From Planctomycetota bacterium (GTDB taxonomy: Bacteria; Planctomycetota; JAJSAM01; JAJVHW01): a DNA stretch of 64,000 nt. This document shows positions 17,859 through 26,377 of the stretch, piece by piece. The stretch spans positions 23,021 through 87,020 of the forward strand of contig JAIOPE010000124.1 in the NCBI GenBank assembly GCA_021414065.1, written 5' to 3'. The position numbers and the translations under genes are program-made. Numbering within the stretch: position 1 is the stretch's first letter; every line of letters begins with the position of its first letter. Below the pieces are notes generated by a model. The model saw only the letters and a program-made list of their open reading frames with translations, was not told where the DNA came from and made no database searches.

Positions 17859-19376
17859 ATGGTCCCGAGGCACACGTACCCGCACCTGACCGCCCAAGAG
17901 GCGGCGGCGTTGATCCCGAACGGCGCACTGGTCGGGTTCAGCGGGTTCACCCATGCCGGCGACGCGAAGTCCGTCCCGCGCGCCCTCGCGGAACGTGCGA
18001 AGGCGCTGCACGCCGCGGGGTCGCCGTTCCAGATCCGCGTGCTGACTGGAGCGTCCACCGGGAAGAGTCTCGACGGTGCGCTCTCCGAGGCCGACGCCGT
18101 CTCGTGGCGCGCGCCGTTCCAGTCGTCGAAGCCGATGCGCGAGCGCATCAACGCTCAGAAGACGCAGTTCGTGGACATGCACCTCTCGCACGTCCCGCAG
18201 GCACTGTCGTTCGGGTTCTTCGGGAAGATGGACGTTGCCGTGATCGAGGCCACAGACGTCACGCCCGACGGCCGCGTGTTCCTCTCGACGTCGATCGGCG
18301 CCACGCCCACGTTCCTCCAGTGCGCCGACAAGGTGATCATCGAAGTCAACCGCTACCACGCGCCGCGCATGCCCGAGATGCACGACATCTACACGCTCCC
18401 GCCGCCGCCGAACCGCGGTCCGATCCCGGTGTACGACGCGCTGCAGAAGATCGGCTGGCCCTACGCCGGCGTGGATCCGCGGAAGATCGTGGCGGTGGTC
18501 CGCACCGACGAACCGGACGACGTGGCGCCGTTCGATCCGCCGACGAAGGCGCACAAGGCGATCGCAGGACACGTGGTCCGGTTCCTGCTCGACGAGATGG
18601 CCGCGGGGCGCATCCCCAAGACGTTCCTCCCCTGCCAGTCGGGCGTCGGCAACGTCGCGAACGCCGTGCTCTCGGGCCTCGGCGCGAACCCCGACATCCC
18701 GCCGTTCACGATGTACAGCGAGGTCTTCCAAGACGCGTGTCTCGACCTCATGGAGCAGGGCCGCCTCGTCGGCGCGAGCACCACCGCGCTCACGCTGAGC
18801 CCCGAGAAGCTGATCCGCATCTACGACAACATGGACTTCTTCGTGCCGCGGATCGTGCTCCGCCCCATGGAGATCGCGAACCACCCCGGCATCATCCGCC
18901 GCCTCGGCGTGATCTCGATGAACACGGCGATCGAAGCCGACATCTACGGACACGTCAACTCGACGCACCTGCTCGGCACGCAGATGATGAACGGCATCGG
19001 CGGCAGCGGCGACTTCACGCGGAACGCCTACGTCTCGATCTTCATGTGCCCGTCCACTGCGAAGGGCGGTCGCATCTCGTCGATCGTTCCGATGGCGACG
19101 CACGTGGACCAGAACGAGCACTCGGTACAGGTGATCGTCACGGAGCAGGGCCTCGCGGATCTCCGCGGGCTCGGCGCGATGCAGCGGGCGAAGGCGATCA
19201 TCGACAAGTGCGCCCACCCCGCCTACCGCGACTACCTCCGCGACTACATCGAACGCGCGCCCATGGGCCACATCCGCCAGGACCTCGCCCGCTGCTTCGA
19301 GTTGCACCGCAACTTCCAGCAAACCGGCCGGATGCTCCCCGATCTCGACCTCGCGGCGTTCGAGGGCGGCGACTGA
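17859..19376 (+). CDS. Acetyl-CoA hydrolase/transferase family protein (class I CoA-transferase)
   Basis: This 505-residue protein resembles succinyl-CoA:acetate CoA-transferases and Ach1-type enzymes. It has a GFSGFTHAGDAK loop near residue 27, GATPTFLQCADKVIIEVN, and the catalytic Glu288 in MYSEVFQD that forms the glutamyl-CoA thioester. It ends with the GGSGDFTRNAY region and VTEQGLADLRGL, both characteristic. It would recycle acetyl-CoA with succinate or another acid. AAGGAG lies upstream of the ATG. A 123-base leader separates it from the PIG-L gene, with small CG-rich hairpins at about 17800-17850. Confidence 0.93.
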   Translation: MVPRHTYPHLTAQEAAALIPNGALVGFSGFTHAGDAKSVPRALAERAKALHAAGSPFQIRVLTGASTGKSLDGALSEADAVSWRAPFQSSKPMRERINAQKTQFVDMHLSHVPQALSFGFFGKMDVAVIEATDVTPDGRVFLSTSIGATPTFLQCADKVIIEVNRYHAPRMPEMHDIYTLPPPPNRGPIPVYDALQKIGWPYAGVDPRKIVAVVRTDEPDDVAPFDPPTKAHKAIAGHVVRFLLDEMAAGRIPKTFLPCQSGVGNVANAVLSGLGANPDIPPFTMYSEVFQDACLDLMEQGRLVGASTTALTLSPEKLIRIYDNMDFFVPRIVLRPMEIANHPGIIRRLGVISMNTAIEADIYGHVNSTHLLGTQMMNGIGGSGDFTRNAYVSIFMCPSTAKGGRISSIVPMATHVDQNEHSVQVIVTEQGLADLRGLGAMQRAKAIIDKCAHPAYRDYLRDYIERAPMGHIRQDLARCFELHRNFQQTGRMLPDLDLAAFEGGD

Positions 19377-19381
19377 TCGCA

Positions 19382-19399
19382 GTGGGGCGAACACCCCAC
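19382..19399 (+). terminator. Hairpin between CoA-transferase and M48 genes
   Basis: GTGGGG and CCCCAC arms with a 6-base loop lie 5 bases after the CoA-transferase stop. No T tract. Confidence 0.45.
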
Positions 19400-19422
19400 C
19401 GGCAATCGGCCCGTCGGTCGGA

Positions 19423-19428
19423 TACAAT
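19423..19428 (+). promoter_or_regulatory. -10 hexamer, leaderless start of the M48 gene
   Basis: TACAAT (5 of 6 to TATAAT) lies 6 bases before ATG 19435, which has no ribosome site. Transcription would begin at or next to the start codon. Confidence 0.5.
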
Positions 19429-19434
19429 CTGTGG

Positions 19435-20832
19435 ATGCGCAATCTCGCAACGATCGTCGCCGTGTTCCTCGCGATGCTGGTCACGGGCGGGTGCATCACC
19501 GATCCGGTGACGGGCCGGACGGTCATCGGGGCGCCAGTCTCCGACGCCGAAGAGCAACAGATGGGGCTCTCGTACCGTCCGCAGATCGTCCAGGAGTACG
19601 ACGGCGCCTACCCCGACGCCCGCCTCCAGGACCACATGGGCCGGATCGTCCTCGGGATGGCGAAGCAGAGCGTGCGTCCGGACCTCCCGTGGACGTTCAC
19701 GGTGCTCAACACGTCGGTCCCGAACGCGTTCGCCGTGCCCGGCGGCCAGGTGTTCGTCACACGCGGTCTGCTCGTCCAGATGGAAGACGAGGCCGAGTAC
19801 GCGGTCGTGATGGGCCACGAACTGGGCCACGTCGAGCACCGCCACAGCATCCAGCAGCAGGGCTGGGGCCTGATCACGCAGGGCGTCCTCGCTGGGATCG
19901 ACGCGAAGTTCGGCGGAGACGCCTCGCAGGTCGGCGGCGTGCTCGCGGGCCTCGGCATGCTCAGTTTCAGCCGCGCGGACGAGACGGAAGCCGACGTCCG
20001 CGGCGTCGAGAACAGCTACGCCGCCGGCTACGACCCCCGCCAGGGCGCCGACGTCTTCCGCATCTTCCTGAAGATGAAGCAGGACGCAGGCGACGGCACG
20101 CCGACCTGGCTGTCGTCGCACCCGGCGGACGAGGAGCGCATCCAGAACGTCCTCCAGATGTCAGCGCAGAAGGACCCGCGTCTCGCCGGCACGGGGGAGG
20201 TCCCCGGCCTCCGCGTGACGACACCCGCGTGGGCACCGCTCATCGCGAACCTGCGCCGCGAGCAGAAGACCTACGACCGGTACGACGCCGCGATGAAGCG
20301 CATCAGTGAGGCACAGGGAAGCGACGCAGCCGTGCGCGCGGCGATCCCGGATCTGCTGCAGTGCGAGCGCGAGCTCCCCGGGCACGCGCTCTTCTCGGCG
20401 ACGGCCGGCAAGGCGCTGCTGACCGTCGGCGACACCGCTGCGGGCCGCACGCGGCTGGAGCGCGCGTCCGGCATGAACCAGGGCCTCGTCGAGCCCGAGA
20501 TCCTGCTCGGCGAGCTCGCGCTCGACGCAAACGACTGGAACCGCGCGAACACCTACGCAGAGCGCGGGCTCCAAGCGCTTCCCGGCAACTACGCGTCGCT
20601 CTACGTGCGCGGCGAGGCGAACTGGAACCTCGGGCGACAGGACGCCGCGCGGCAGGACCTCCAGGCAGTGCTCGAAGGCGCGCCGAAGGACAGCCGCCAG
20701 TACCAGGCAGCCGCCACGCGGATCGGCGCACCGGCTGCGGCCGCCGCGGCCGACGTCCCGGCCAAGCCGAAGGCGACGAAGCCCAAGGCGGCCGCCAAGC
20801 CGAAGGCCACGCAGAAGATCAAGCCCCGCTGA
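19435..20832 (+). CDS. M48 metalloprotease lipoprotein with TPR domain (BepA/LoiP-like)
   Basis: This 465-residue protein has a lipobox VTGGC (Cys20). The zinc motif is HELGH (His128, Glu129, His132), with a third ligand Glu in ADETEAD. A TPR-like helical domain covers about residues 265-430, followed by a Lys/Pro/Ala-rich tail. The layout matches BepA-type periplasmic proteases that check outer-membrane protein assembly; here it is lipid-anchored. The TGA stop lies inside the left arm of a dispersed hairpin repeat (20829-20901). The repetitive KPKAT-type tail is unusual. Confidence 0.92.
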   Translation: MRNLATIVAVFLAMLVTGGCITDPVTGRTVIGAPVSDAEEQQMGLSYRPQIVQEYDGAYPDARLQDHMGRIVLGMAKQSVRPDLPWTFTVLNTSVPNAFAVPGGQVFVTRGLLVQMEDEAEYAVVMGHELGHVEHRHSIQQQGWGLITQGVLAGIDAKFGGDASQVGGVLAGLGMLSFSRADETEADVRGVENSYAAGYDPRQGADVFRIFLKMKQDAGDGTPTWLSSHPADEERIQNVLQMSAQKDPRLAGTGEVPGLRVTTPAWAPLIANLRREQKTYDRYDAAMKRISEAQGSDAAVRAAIPDLLQCERELPGHALFSATAGKALLTVGDTAAGRTRLERASGMNQGLVEPEILLGELALDANDWNRANTYAERGLQALPGNYASLYVRGEANWNLGRQDAARQDLQAVLEGAPKDSRQYQAAATRIGAPAAAAAADVPAKPKATKPKAAAKPKATQKIKPR

Positions 20833-20901
20833 GAGGCTGAGAAGCAATCGCTTCGCGCTCGCTTCGCAGCCGTTCAGGTACTGAGGACAGCAAGTGGGCG
20901 C
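20829..20901 (+). repeat. Dispersed hairpin repeat, copy 1
   Basis: Arms at 20829-20845 and 20861-20877 enclose the loop AATCGCTTCGCGCTC, followed by a conserved tail around GACAGCAAGTGG. It matches copy 2 at 54298-54371 nearly base for base. The gene stop TGA (20830-20832) is inside the left arm. The stem has a few mismatches and probably still ends or protects the transcript. Confidence 0.7.
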
Positions 20902-20948
20902 ACTCGCGGGACGCCTGCGATGACCGTTGCGCCCGCCCTCGCCGCGGA

Positions 20949-21197
20949 TCAGTCCGCGCCGAGCGTCGGCAGCAGCCCCGCCGACGGATGGAACCGGGTC
21001 CGCAACCGGGCGAACCGGCGGCCGAACGTCTCGTCGAACAGCGCAGGTCGTTCCGGGAAGCGCGCGGCGGTTGCGGCCTTCAGAGCGAGGATCGCCGACT
21101 CGATTTCGCCGACGGCGATCGTCTCCGAACAGATCATGCCCACGATGCGGTGGGACTCGCGGTCCAGTTCCTCGAAGCCGTCGGGTCCGGAGCTCAT
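20949..21197 (-). CDS. Small hypothetical protein
   Basis: This 82-residue protein starts at the ATG at 21197 with GGAGG 8-9 bases upstream; a longer frame to 21299 lacks such a site. It is mostly helical (FEELDRESHRIVGMI, EIESAILALKAATAARF), with no membrane segment or known motif. It diverges from the FGE-domain gene by 151 bases. The family is unknown. Confidence 0.5.
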   Translation of the reverse strand: MSSGPDGFEELDRESHRIVGMICSETIAVGEIESAILALKAATAARFPERPALFDETFGRRFARLRTRFHPSAGLLPTLGAD

Positions 21198-21348
21198 TGG
21201 GGGCGCCTCCGAGGGGATCGTACCGGACCGAACCCCGGTGTCCACGCGACGGCCGTCGGTGCCCACCCTCCGTTTCGTTGGACGACGTGGGCCATCCAAC
21301 GGCTAGCTTCCCCGGTTCGGCCCCATCCGGGCCGGAGGAGTCTTCGGT

Positions 21349-22389
21349 TTGAGCACGGACGAGATCAAACGGATACGCGAGCACGTCTACGACAAGTTCG
21401 TAGACGGGGGCCACGGTCTTGGCGACATGAACGAGCAGGCGGCACTCGCTGCCCTGCGCGCGTATCGGCGCACCACGCCGATCGCCCAGGACGGCGAGAC
21501 GTACCAGCTCGGCATCCTGTTCTTCGAGCTGGCGTTCTCGGACCCGGTCCACGAGAAGGAGTACCTCGCTCACGCGAAGGTGGTCCTCGAGGAGTACCGG
21601 GCGCGCACGGGCGAGGAGTGGGACGTCGTCGATGACCGCATCGACGACCTCAACGGCGCCCTGAAGTCGGTGCCGCCGGCCCAACTCGCGTCGCTCGTCG
21701 CCGCGGCGCGAGCCGAGTACGCCGCCGCACTCGCTGCGCCGCCGCCCGTCGAGGAGAAGCGCGGACCGGTCATCGAAGACGGCATGGTCCTCGTGGCGGC
21801 CGGCCCGTTCCTCTCGGGCCCGGGCAAGACCCAGCGCGAGACGAAGGCGTACTGGATCGACGTCCACCCCGTCACCAACGCGAACTACCGCCGCTTCTGC
21901 GAGATCACGGGCTACCGCCCGCCGAAGTACTGGACCGAGGGCCGCCTGCGCGACCCCGACGCTCCGGTCGTCGGCATCTCGTGGTACGACGCCTACAAGT
22001 TCACTGCGTGGGCCGGCAAGTCGCTCCCGTCGAAGGACCAGTGGGAGAAGGCCGCACGCGGCCGCTCCGGCCGGGTCTACCCGTGGGGCGACGAGTTCGA
22101 CGCCGCCAAGGCTGCGTTCGGCGGCGCCGACCCCGAGGACCTGAAGTCGATCCCCGCCGTCGGCAAGCACGCCGAGGGCGCGAGCGAGTGGGGCGCGCAG
22201 GACATGTCCGGACTCGTCTGGGAGTGGACCGACAGTCCCGACCCGAACGATCCGGAGCAGAAGGTCATCTGCGGCGGTTCGTGGTGCGACGGTCCCGAGT
22301 TCCTCCGCTGCGACGAGCACCTCGGCGCGTACCCGAAGGACAAGTACGACAACATCGGCTTCCGCTGCATCCGCCTCGCGAAGGAGTAG
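21349..22389 (+). CDS. FGE/SUMF1-domain protein
   Basis: This 346-residue protein starts at TTG, supported by GGAGGAG 8 bases upstream. Residues 1-95 form a helical domain (DEIKRIREHVYDKF and following). The C-terminal part, about 140-346, is the FGE-sulfatase (SUMF1) fold: GMVLVAAGPFLSG, PVTNANYRRFCEITGYRPPKYW, PVVGISWYDAYKFTAW, YPWGDEF, CGGSWC and IGFRCIRL. True formylglycine-generating enzymes use a particular Cys pair, and that pair is not clear here, so a binding or other oxidase role is as likely. The barstar-like gene follows after 12 bases. Confidence 0.9.
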   Translation: MSTDEIKRIREHVYDKFVDGGHGLGDMNEQAALAALRAYRRTTPIAQDGETYQLGILFFELAFSDPVHEKEYLAHAKVVLEEYRARTGEEWDVVDDRIDDLNGALKSVPPAQLASLVAAARAEYAAALAAPPPVEEKRGPVIEDGMVLVAAGPFLSGPGKTQRETKAYWIDVHPVTNANYRRFCEITGYRPPKYWTEGRLRDPDAPVVGISWYDAYKFTAWAGKSLPSKDQWEKAARGRSGRVYPWGDEFDAAKAAFGGADPEDLKSIPAVGKHAEGASEWGAQDMSGLVWEWTDSPDPNDPEQKVICGGSWCDGPEFLRCDEHLGAYPKDKYDNIGFRCIRLAKE

Positions 22390-22401
22390 GACCGCCCGGC
22401 G

Positions 22402-22686
22402 ATGCGGGAGATCCAGCTCGTCGCGTCAGGCCTTCGTAGCGCCGACGATGTCTACGACGCGCTGTTCCGCGCTCTCGGCTCGCCCGCGTGGCACGGCCGC
22501 AACCACGATGCGCTGCGCGACAGCCTCGTGGTCGGCCGGATCAACGACGTCGAGCCGCCGTTCCGCCTCGTGATCGTCGGCGCGTCGGCCGCCGGGGACG
22601 AAGCGCGTGCCGAGCTGCGGCGTCTCGCGACGTTCCTGCACGGTCTCCGTGGCGAACTCCGCACCCGCCGGCGAAGCATCGAGTGA
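22402..22686 (+). CDS. Barstar-like protein
   Basis: This 94-residue protein has the barstar fold signature WHGRNHDALRDSL, close to the G.N.DAL.D motif of barnase inhibitors, followed by PPFRLVIVGASAAG and a C-terminal helix. Barstar neutralises a secreted RNase. No RNase gene is present next to it, so a solitary immunity protein or a regulator of an unlinked nuclease is possible. The gene follows the FGE-domain gene by 12 bases and converges with a lipoprotein gene. Confidence 0.75.
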   Translation: MREIQLVASGLRSADDVYDALFRALGSPAWHGRNHDALRDSLVVGRINDVEPPFRLVIVGASAAGDEARAELRRLATFLHGLRGELRTRRRSIE

Positions 22687-22705
22687 GCGGCCGTACCGCG
22701 CCCGG

Positions 22706-23182
22706 CTACCAGCACCCGAGCGGGTAGCCCCAGCTCACGCCCCAGCCCCAGTGGTCTCGGTGGTGTCCGCCCCAGCCGTGGCCGGCGAGGTAGCCGAGTC
22801 CGAGGCCGACGGCCAACGGCGGGAGCCACACGCGCGACGACGGCGCGCGCTCGACGACGACCGCGCGCTCGCGGACGCGCTCAACCTGCGGGATGTAGCG
22901 GTCGTCGGCAGAACGCTCGACCACGCGGGCCGGCCGACCGTAGTTGTCGGTGACCCAAGCGCGGTGCTGCGCCTCGCTCGCGCCGTCGCGGTAGACCTGC
23001 GGACTGCCCGTCGGCGCAGACTCGTACGCAAGCACGTACGGCATCTCGCGGACCTCGTAGACGATCCGGTCCGCGGGCGGCGACGCCGTGCGGCATCCGG
23101 CGAGGCCACCGATCGCAACGGTCAATGCGACCTTGAGGACGAGCGCCGACCGCGGCGCGAACGACACATGAGTGTCACGCAT
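22706..23182 (-). CDS. Small lipoprotein of the LpoB/COG3014 operon
   Basis: This 158-residue protein has a lipobox GGLAGC (Cys30) and GAGGAG upstream of the ATG. The mature part is charged and rich in Arg and Glu (VERVRERAVVVERA), and it ends in a glycine- and aromatic-rich segment with GHGWGGHHRDHWGWG. That end may insert in or lie on the outer membrane, or bind metal through its His residues. It is the third gene after the LpoB-like and COG3014-like genes, in the place that YcfL-type lipoproteins take in other bacteria. It does not resemble YcfL clearly. Confidence 0.7.
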   Translation of the reverse strand: MRDTHVSFAPRSALVLKVALTVAIGGLAGCRTASPPADRIVYEVREMPYVLAYESAPTGSPQVYRDGASEAQHRAWVTDNYGRPARVVERSADDRYIPQVERVRERAVVVERAPSSRVWLPPLAVGLGLGYLAGHGWGGHHRDHWGWGVSWGYPLGCW

Positions 23183-23208
23183 GGTGAACTCCTCTCGATC
23201 CGTGGATT

Positions 23209-24411
23209 CTACCGCCCCGCAGGGAGTTGCGTCGGTAGTGGACCCGCACGCATCCAAGCGAACGCAACGTGGCCGTCTCGCACAGTGACGCGGATCTCGC
23301 GCGCGGTGCCCGCGACCGGCGCCCCGGACGCATCCTGCGGTTCGACGCGGAGGACGTGCTCGCCCGGCGGCAGCTTGCCCGTCCACACCTGGATCTCGCC
23401 CGGGAGAGTGCTCCAGTGGCGCGTGTCGGCCTCGGCCTGGAGGAGCAGACCCGCCAGGATCATCCCGGCGCCGATGTTCACGTTCCGCTGGTTCCCGGCG
23501 TTCGAGGCGATGATCGCGCCGCCGATCACGGCGGCGTCCTTGAGTGCGGCCTTCGCCTCGTTCACGTTGTCGAGCGTCTTCCGCCCGCGCGTGACCGCCT
23601 GGACGTAGACGTCGCTCGCCGGCGCCGACCGCCCGAGCGAGCGCCCTGCCTCCGTCACTTCGGCCGACGCCGTGGCGTACGCCCGCCGGACGAATGTGAC
23701 CTGCGCCCCGTGTTCGCCCACGGCGGCCTTCCGCGGCCCGAGCCCCGTCTCGACAACGAGCAGCACGTTCGCGTCAGCCGTCCGCGCGGGGTCCGTGTAC
23801 GGGTTCTGCGGGAGCAGTTCCCGCGCCTTCGCGAACGCCTGCGCGCCGCGGTCCTCGTGCTGCGCCTCGCGCTGGGCCATCCCGAGCAGGAACCACAGCG
23901 CCTCGAAGTCGGACTGCGCGGCGCCCTTCTCGCTGTCGGCGTCGCGCAGGAGCCCCGCCTTGAACGAGGCGGCCGCGTTGTCCGGGTCGCCTCGCAGCCA
24001 CGACGTCACGCCGAGGTAGTAGGCGTTCATGCACCGCTCGTGCGGGTCGCCCTTCCATCGCTTCGAACTCTCGGAGCCGACGATCGCCGCCGCCGTCTCG
24101 CCGGTCGTCGCCGTCAGGTCCTCGAGGTCGGTGAACGTGTCCAGGAAGTGGCGATACGCGCCGTTGACGTCCCCCGCCGCGAGCGCGGCGGTGCCGGCCA
24201 TGCAGAGGTCCAGCGTCTGATCCGCACCGCCCTCGGCCGCCCGGGCTTCGGACGTCGCGCGAGACGATGCGTAGAGCCCGGAGGTGAACTCGCGGGTCTC
24301 GATGCGGCGGTCCGCAGTGGCACACCCGCCGAGGGCGGCGGCGCCCCCCGCGACGAGGAGGAGCGCCGCCGCCCGCAGCCGGATCGAAGCCCGGGCGGAG
24401 CGGCGGAACAT
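23209..24411 (-). CDS. COG3014-like lipoprotein
   Basis: This 400-residue lipoprotein has a lipobox ALGGC (Cys30). The N-terminal half is TPR-like, with RCMNAYYLGVTSWLRGDPDNA and FEALWFLLGM as repeat units. The C-terminal half is beta-rich and includes a hydrophobic segment around residues 300-322 (AAVIGGAIIASNAG). The build matches COG3014 proteins, which sit beside LpoB-type lipoproteins. A role in outer-membrane or peptidoglycan-linked assembly is inferred from that pairing. It follows the LpoB-like gene by 19 bases. Confidence 0.75.
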   Translation of the reverse strand: MFRRSARASIRLRAAALLLVAGGAAALGGCATADRRIETREFTSGLYASSRATSEARAAEGGADQTLDLCMAGTAALAAGDVNGAYRHFLDTFTDLEDLTATTGETAAAIVGSESSKRWKGDPHERCMNAYYLGVTSWLRGDPDNAAASFKAGLLRDADSEKGAAQSDFEALWFLLGMAQREAQHEDRGAQAFAKARELLPQNPYTDPARTADANVLLVVETGLGPRKAAVGEHGAQVTFVRRAYATASAEVTEAGRSLGRSAPASDVYVQAVTRGRKTLDNVNEAKAALKDAAVIGGAIIASNAGNQRNVNIGAGMILAGLLLQAEADTRHWSTLPGEIQVWTGKLPPGEHVLRVEPQDASGAPVAGTAREIRVTVRDGHVAFAWMRAGPLPTQLPAGR

Positions 24412-24430
24412 GGTGACCTTCGGTCTCCGC

Positions 24431-25045
24431 TTACTGGTAGATCACGCCGGAGTCGCCCTGCTTCTTGAACTCCCAGGAGTTGCTCCAGACGATCTGGCTG
24501 TCCTCGGCGTCCACGAGCTGGAACGAGAGCTGGAAGTAGTCGGCCCGGTCGCCCTCGGACTTCTTCGACAGGCTCTTGATGCGGCCCGTGAGCAGGTGCG
24601 TCGCACCGAGGAGTTGCTTGCTGCCCGCGCCGGAGAACACGCCCGTGCGCTTGCCCTCGCGCTCCTTCATGATCTCGTCGAGCTGTTCACGGGCGAGGAA
24701 CTTGACCCGCGGCGCCGTCGCCGCGAACACGCGGTCGCGGATGCGATCCGACAGCAGCGCCGTGTTGATCGGCTGCACGGACTCGTTCTTCACCGGCGAG
24801 AAGGCGACCACGATGTCGCTCCGCGGCGAGGCCAGGAGCTGCTTCGAGATCTCGGCCGCCGCCATGTCGGACGTCGCCATCACGTCGGCGCTGTCGATCA
24901 GCGTGCCGCCGAGGTTGTCGTCCTTGCTCGGATCGAGGCGGCGCATCGTCTTCCCGGCGCAGCCGGTCGTCGTGGCCGTGAGGGCCGCGAGCGCCCCGAG
25001 CAGCGCGAGCGTCTTGGGGGCGGGGATCGTCGTCTTCAGGAACAT
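24431..25045 (-). CDS. LpoB-like penicillin-binding-protein activator lipoprotein
   Basis: This 204-residue lipoprotein has GGAGGAG upstream of the ATG and a lipid-attachment Cys in TTTGC (Cys29). The start of the mature protein, RLDPSKDDNLGGTLIDSAD, matches the LpoB opening, and DSQIVWSNSWEFKKQG fits its C-terminal strand. In E. coli LpoB reaches through peptidoglycan to switch on PBP1b. A PBP partner is not in this window. It is the first gene of a three-lipoprotein operon. Confidence 0.8.
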   Translation of the reverse strand: MFLKTTIPAPKTLALLGALAALTATTTGCAGKTMRRLDPSKDDNLGGTLIDSADVMATSDMAAAEISKQLLASPRSDIVVAFSPVKNESVQPINTALLSDRIRDRVFAATAPRVKFLAREQLDEIMKEREGKRTGVFSGAGSKQLLGATHLLTGRIKSLSKKSEGDRADYFQLSFQLVDAEDSQIVWSNSWEFKKQGDSGVIYQ

Positions 25046-25150
25046 GGGTGTCTCCTCCAGAGGTCGCGTCGGCCGAAAGCCCATCGGGGCCCGCGCCGCA
25101 CGCACGTCAGATAGCGAAGTCCGTGCCGACAGGTTACCCGCCCCGCGGCC

Positions 25151-26377
25151 TCACGCCGCGCCGGCGCCGAGCGAGACGACCGTCTCGACGTGGGCGGTCT
25201 GCGGGAACGAGTCGAACGCCTTGACGCTCTCGACGTGGTAACCGGGCACGAGGCGGGCGACGTCGCGGGCGAGAGTGGCGGGGTCGCAGGAGACGTAGAC
25301 GATCCGGCGCGCACCGCGGGCGGCGAGGGCGTCGGTGACGACGGGGCCGAGGCCGGAGCGGGGCGGGTTGGCGATGACGAGCGCGGGCGCGCCGAGGCGG
25401 TCGAGGATGTCCTCGACGCGCGAGGTGTACCGACGGACCGTCGCCGGGCCGCGACGGTTCGACTCGTCCACCGCGAGGGCGTCGGCTTCGACGCTCTCGA
25501 CGTCGGCACCGGCGGCGGCGAGCGCGGCGCTGGTCTCGCCGATCCCGGCGTAGAGGTCCCAGACGCGGAGGCCCGTGACGTCACCGAGCAGCGAGAGCGC
25601 GTAGGCGCGGACGACGTCGCCCATGGCGGGATCGACCTGCTCGAAGAACGTGGCGCCGGACGACGACGGCCCCGCCGCGACGACCGCCGTGCCGTTCGTC
25701 GGCTGGGCCCACAGGGTGGCCGTGACACCGGCGGCGAGCATGGCCTCCGCGACATCCGCCGCGCGCAGCCACTCATCGGTCTCGTGTGCGACGACGTGGA
25801 GTCCGCCGGCGCGGTCCTCCCGGATCGTGAGGCGCTCGCAGCGGCCGGGCCACAGGTCGCGGCGGGCGTTGAGCGCGGTCCAGAGGCGCTGGAGGCCCTC
25901 GGTCGAGATCGGGCAGGAGACGAGGTCGAACACCTCGTCGGGCAGGCCGATCGGGTGGAGCCCGACGTCGCCGGAGACGATGTCCACCGTCACGCTGAGG
26001 CGCGTGCGCCAGCCGAACGGGCGGGGGTTCGGGACGACTTCGACGGGCGGCACCGGCAGCTTGGCGATGCGCGCGAACGCGTCGTTCACGAAGGTGGCCT
26101 TCGCGGCGAGTTGGGCTTCGTAGGTCATGTGCTGCAGCGCGCACCCGCCGCAGGAGTCGGCGTCGTAGTGCTGACACTTCGGCGCGACCCGCTGGGGCGA
26201 CGGCTCGACGATCCCGCCGATCTCGGCCCGGGCGAATCCCTTGTGGCGCTTGATGTGCCCGAGGTCGATCACGTCGCCCGGAGCCGTGCGCGGGACGAAC
26301 ACGACACGTCCCTCCGTGAGGCGGCCGACGCCGTCTCCGCCGGTGGCAATTCGTTCGATGCGCACGCGTTCAGTCAT
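25151..26377 (-). CDS. RNA (uracil-5-)-methyltransferase, TrmA/RumA type
   Basis: This 408-residue enzyme adds a methyl group to C5 of a uridine in rRNA or tRNA. The N-terminal TRAM domain is followed by a cysteine set (C, CGGC, then SCPIS) in the place of the RlmD iron-sulfur cluster; here the first spacing is CX7C rather than CX5C. The SAM site is VWDLYAGIGETS. ANPPRSGLG is motif IV, YVSCDPATLARD carries the catalytic Cys, and FPQTAHVETV the general-base Glu. Whether it is RlmC, RlmD or TrmA cannot be said. Its ATG overlaps the YgfZ-like stop by 4 bases. Confidence 0.92.
   Translation of the reverse strand: MTERVRIERIATGGDGVGRLTEGRVVFVPRTAPGDVIDLGHIKRHKGFARAEIGGIVEPSPQRVAPKCQHYDADSCGGCALQHMTYEAQLAAKATFVNDAFARIAKLPVPPVEVVPNPRPFGWRTRLSVTVDIVSGDVGLHPIGLPDEVFDLVSCPISTEGLQRLWTALNARRDLWPGRCERLTIREDRAGGLHVVAHETDEWLRAADVAEAMLAAGVTATLWAQPTNGTAVVAAGPSSSGATFFEQVDPAMGDVVRAYALSLLGDVTGLRVWDLYAGIGETSAALAAAGADVESVEADALAVDESNRRGPATVRRYTSRVEDILDRLGAPALVIANPPRSGLGPVVTDALAARGARRIVYVSCDPATLARDVARLVPGYHVESVKAFDSFPQTAHVETVVSLGAGAA

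Noticed and set aside
20161..22320. Minus-strand open frame of 719 codons
   Set aside because: Antisense shadow of the M48 and FGE-domain genes; no family motif and no ribosome site.
21349..22389. True formylglycine-generating enzyme
   Set aside because: The fold is clear, but the catalytic Cys pair cannot be placed and no sulfatase gene is nearby, so only the domain is called.
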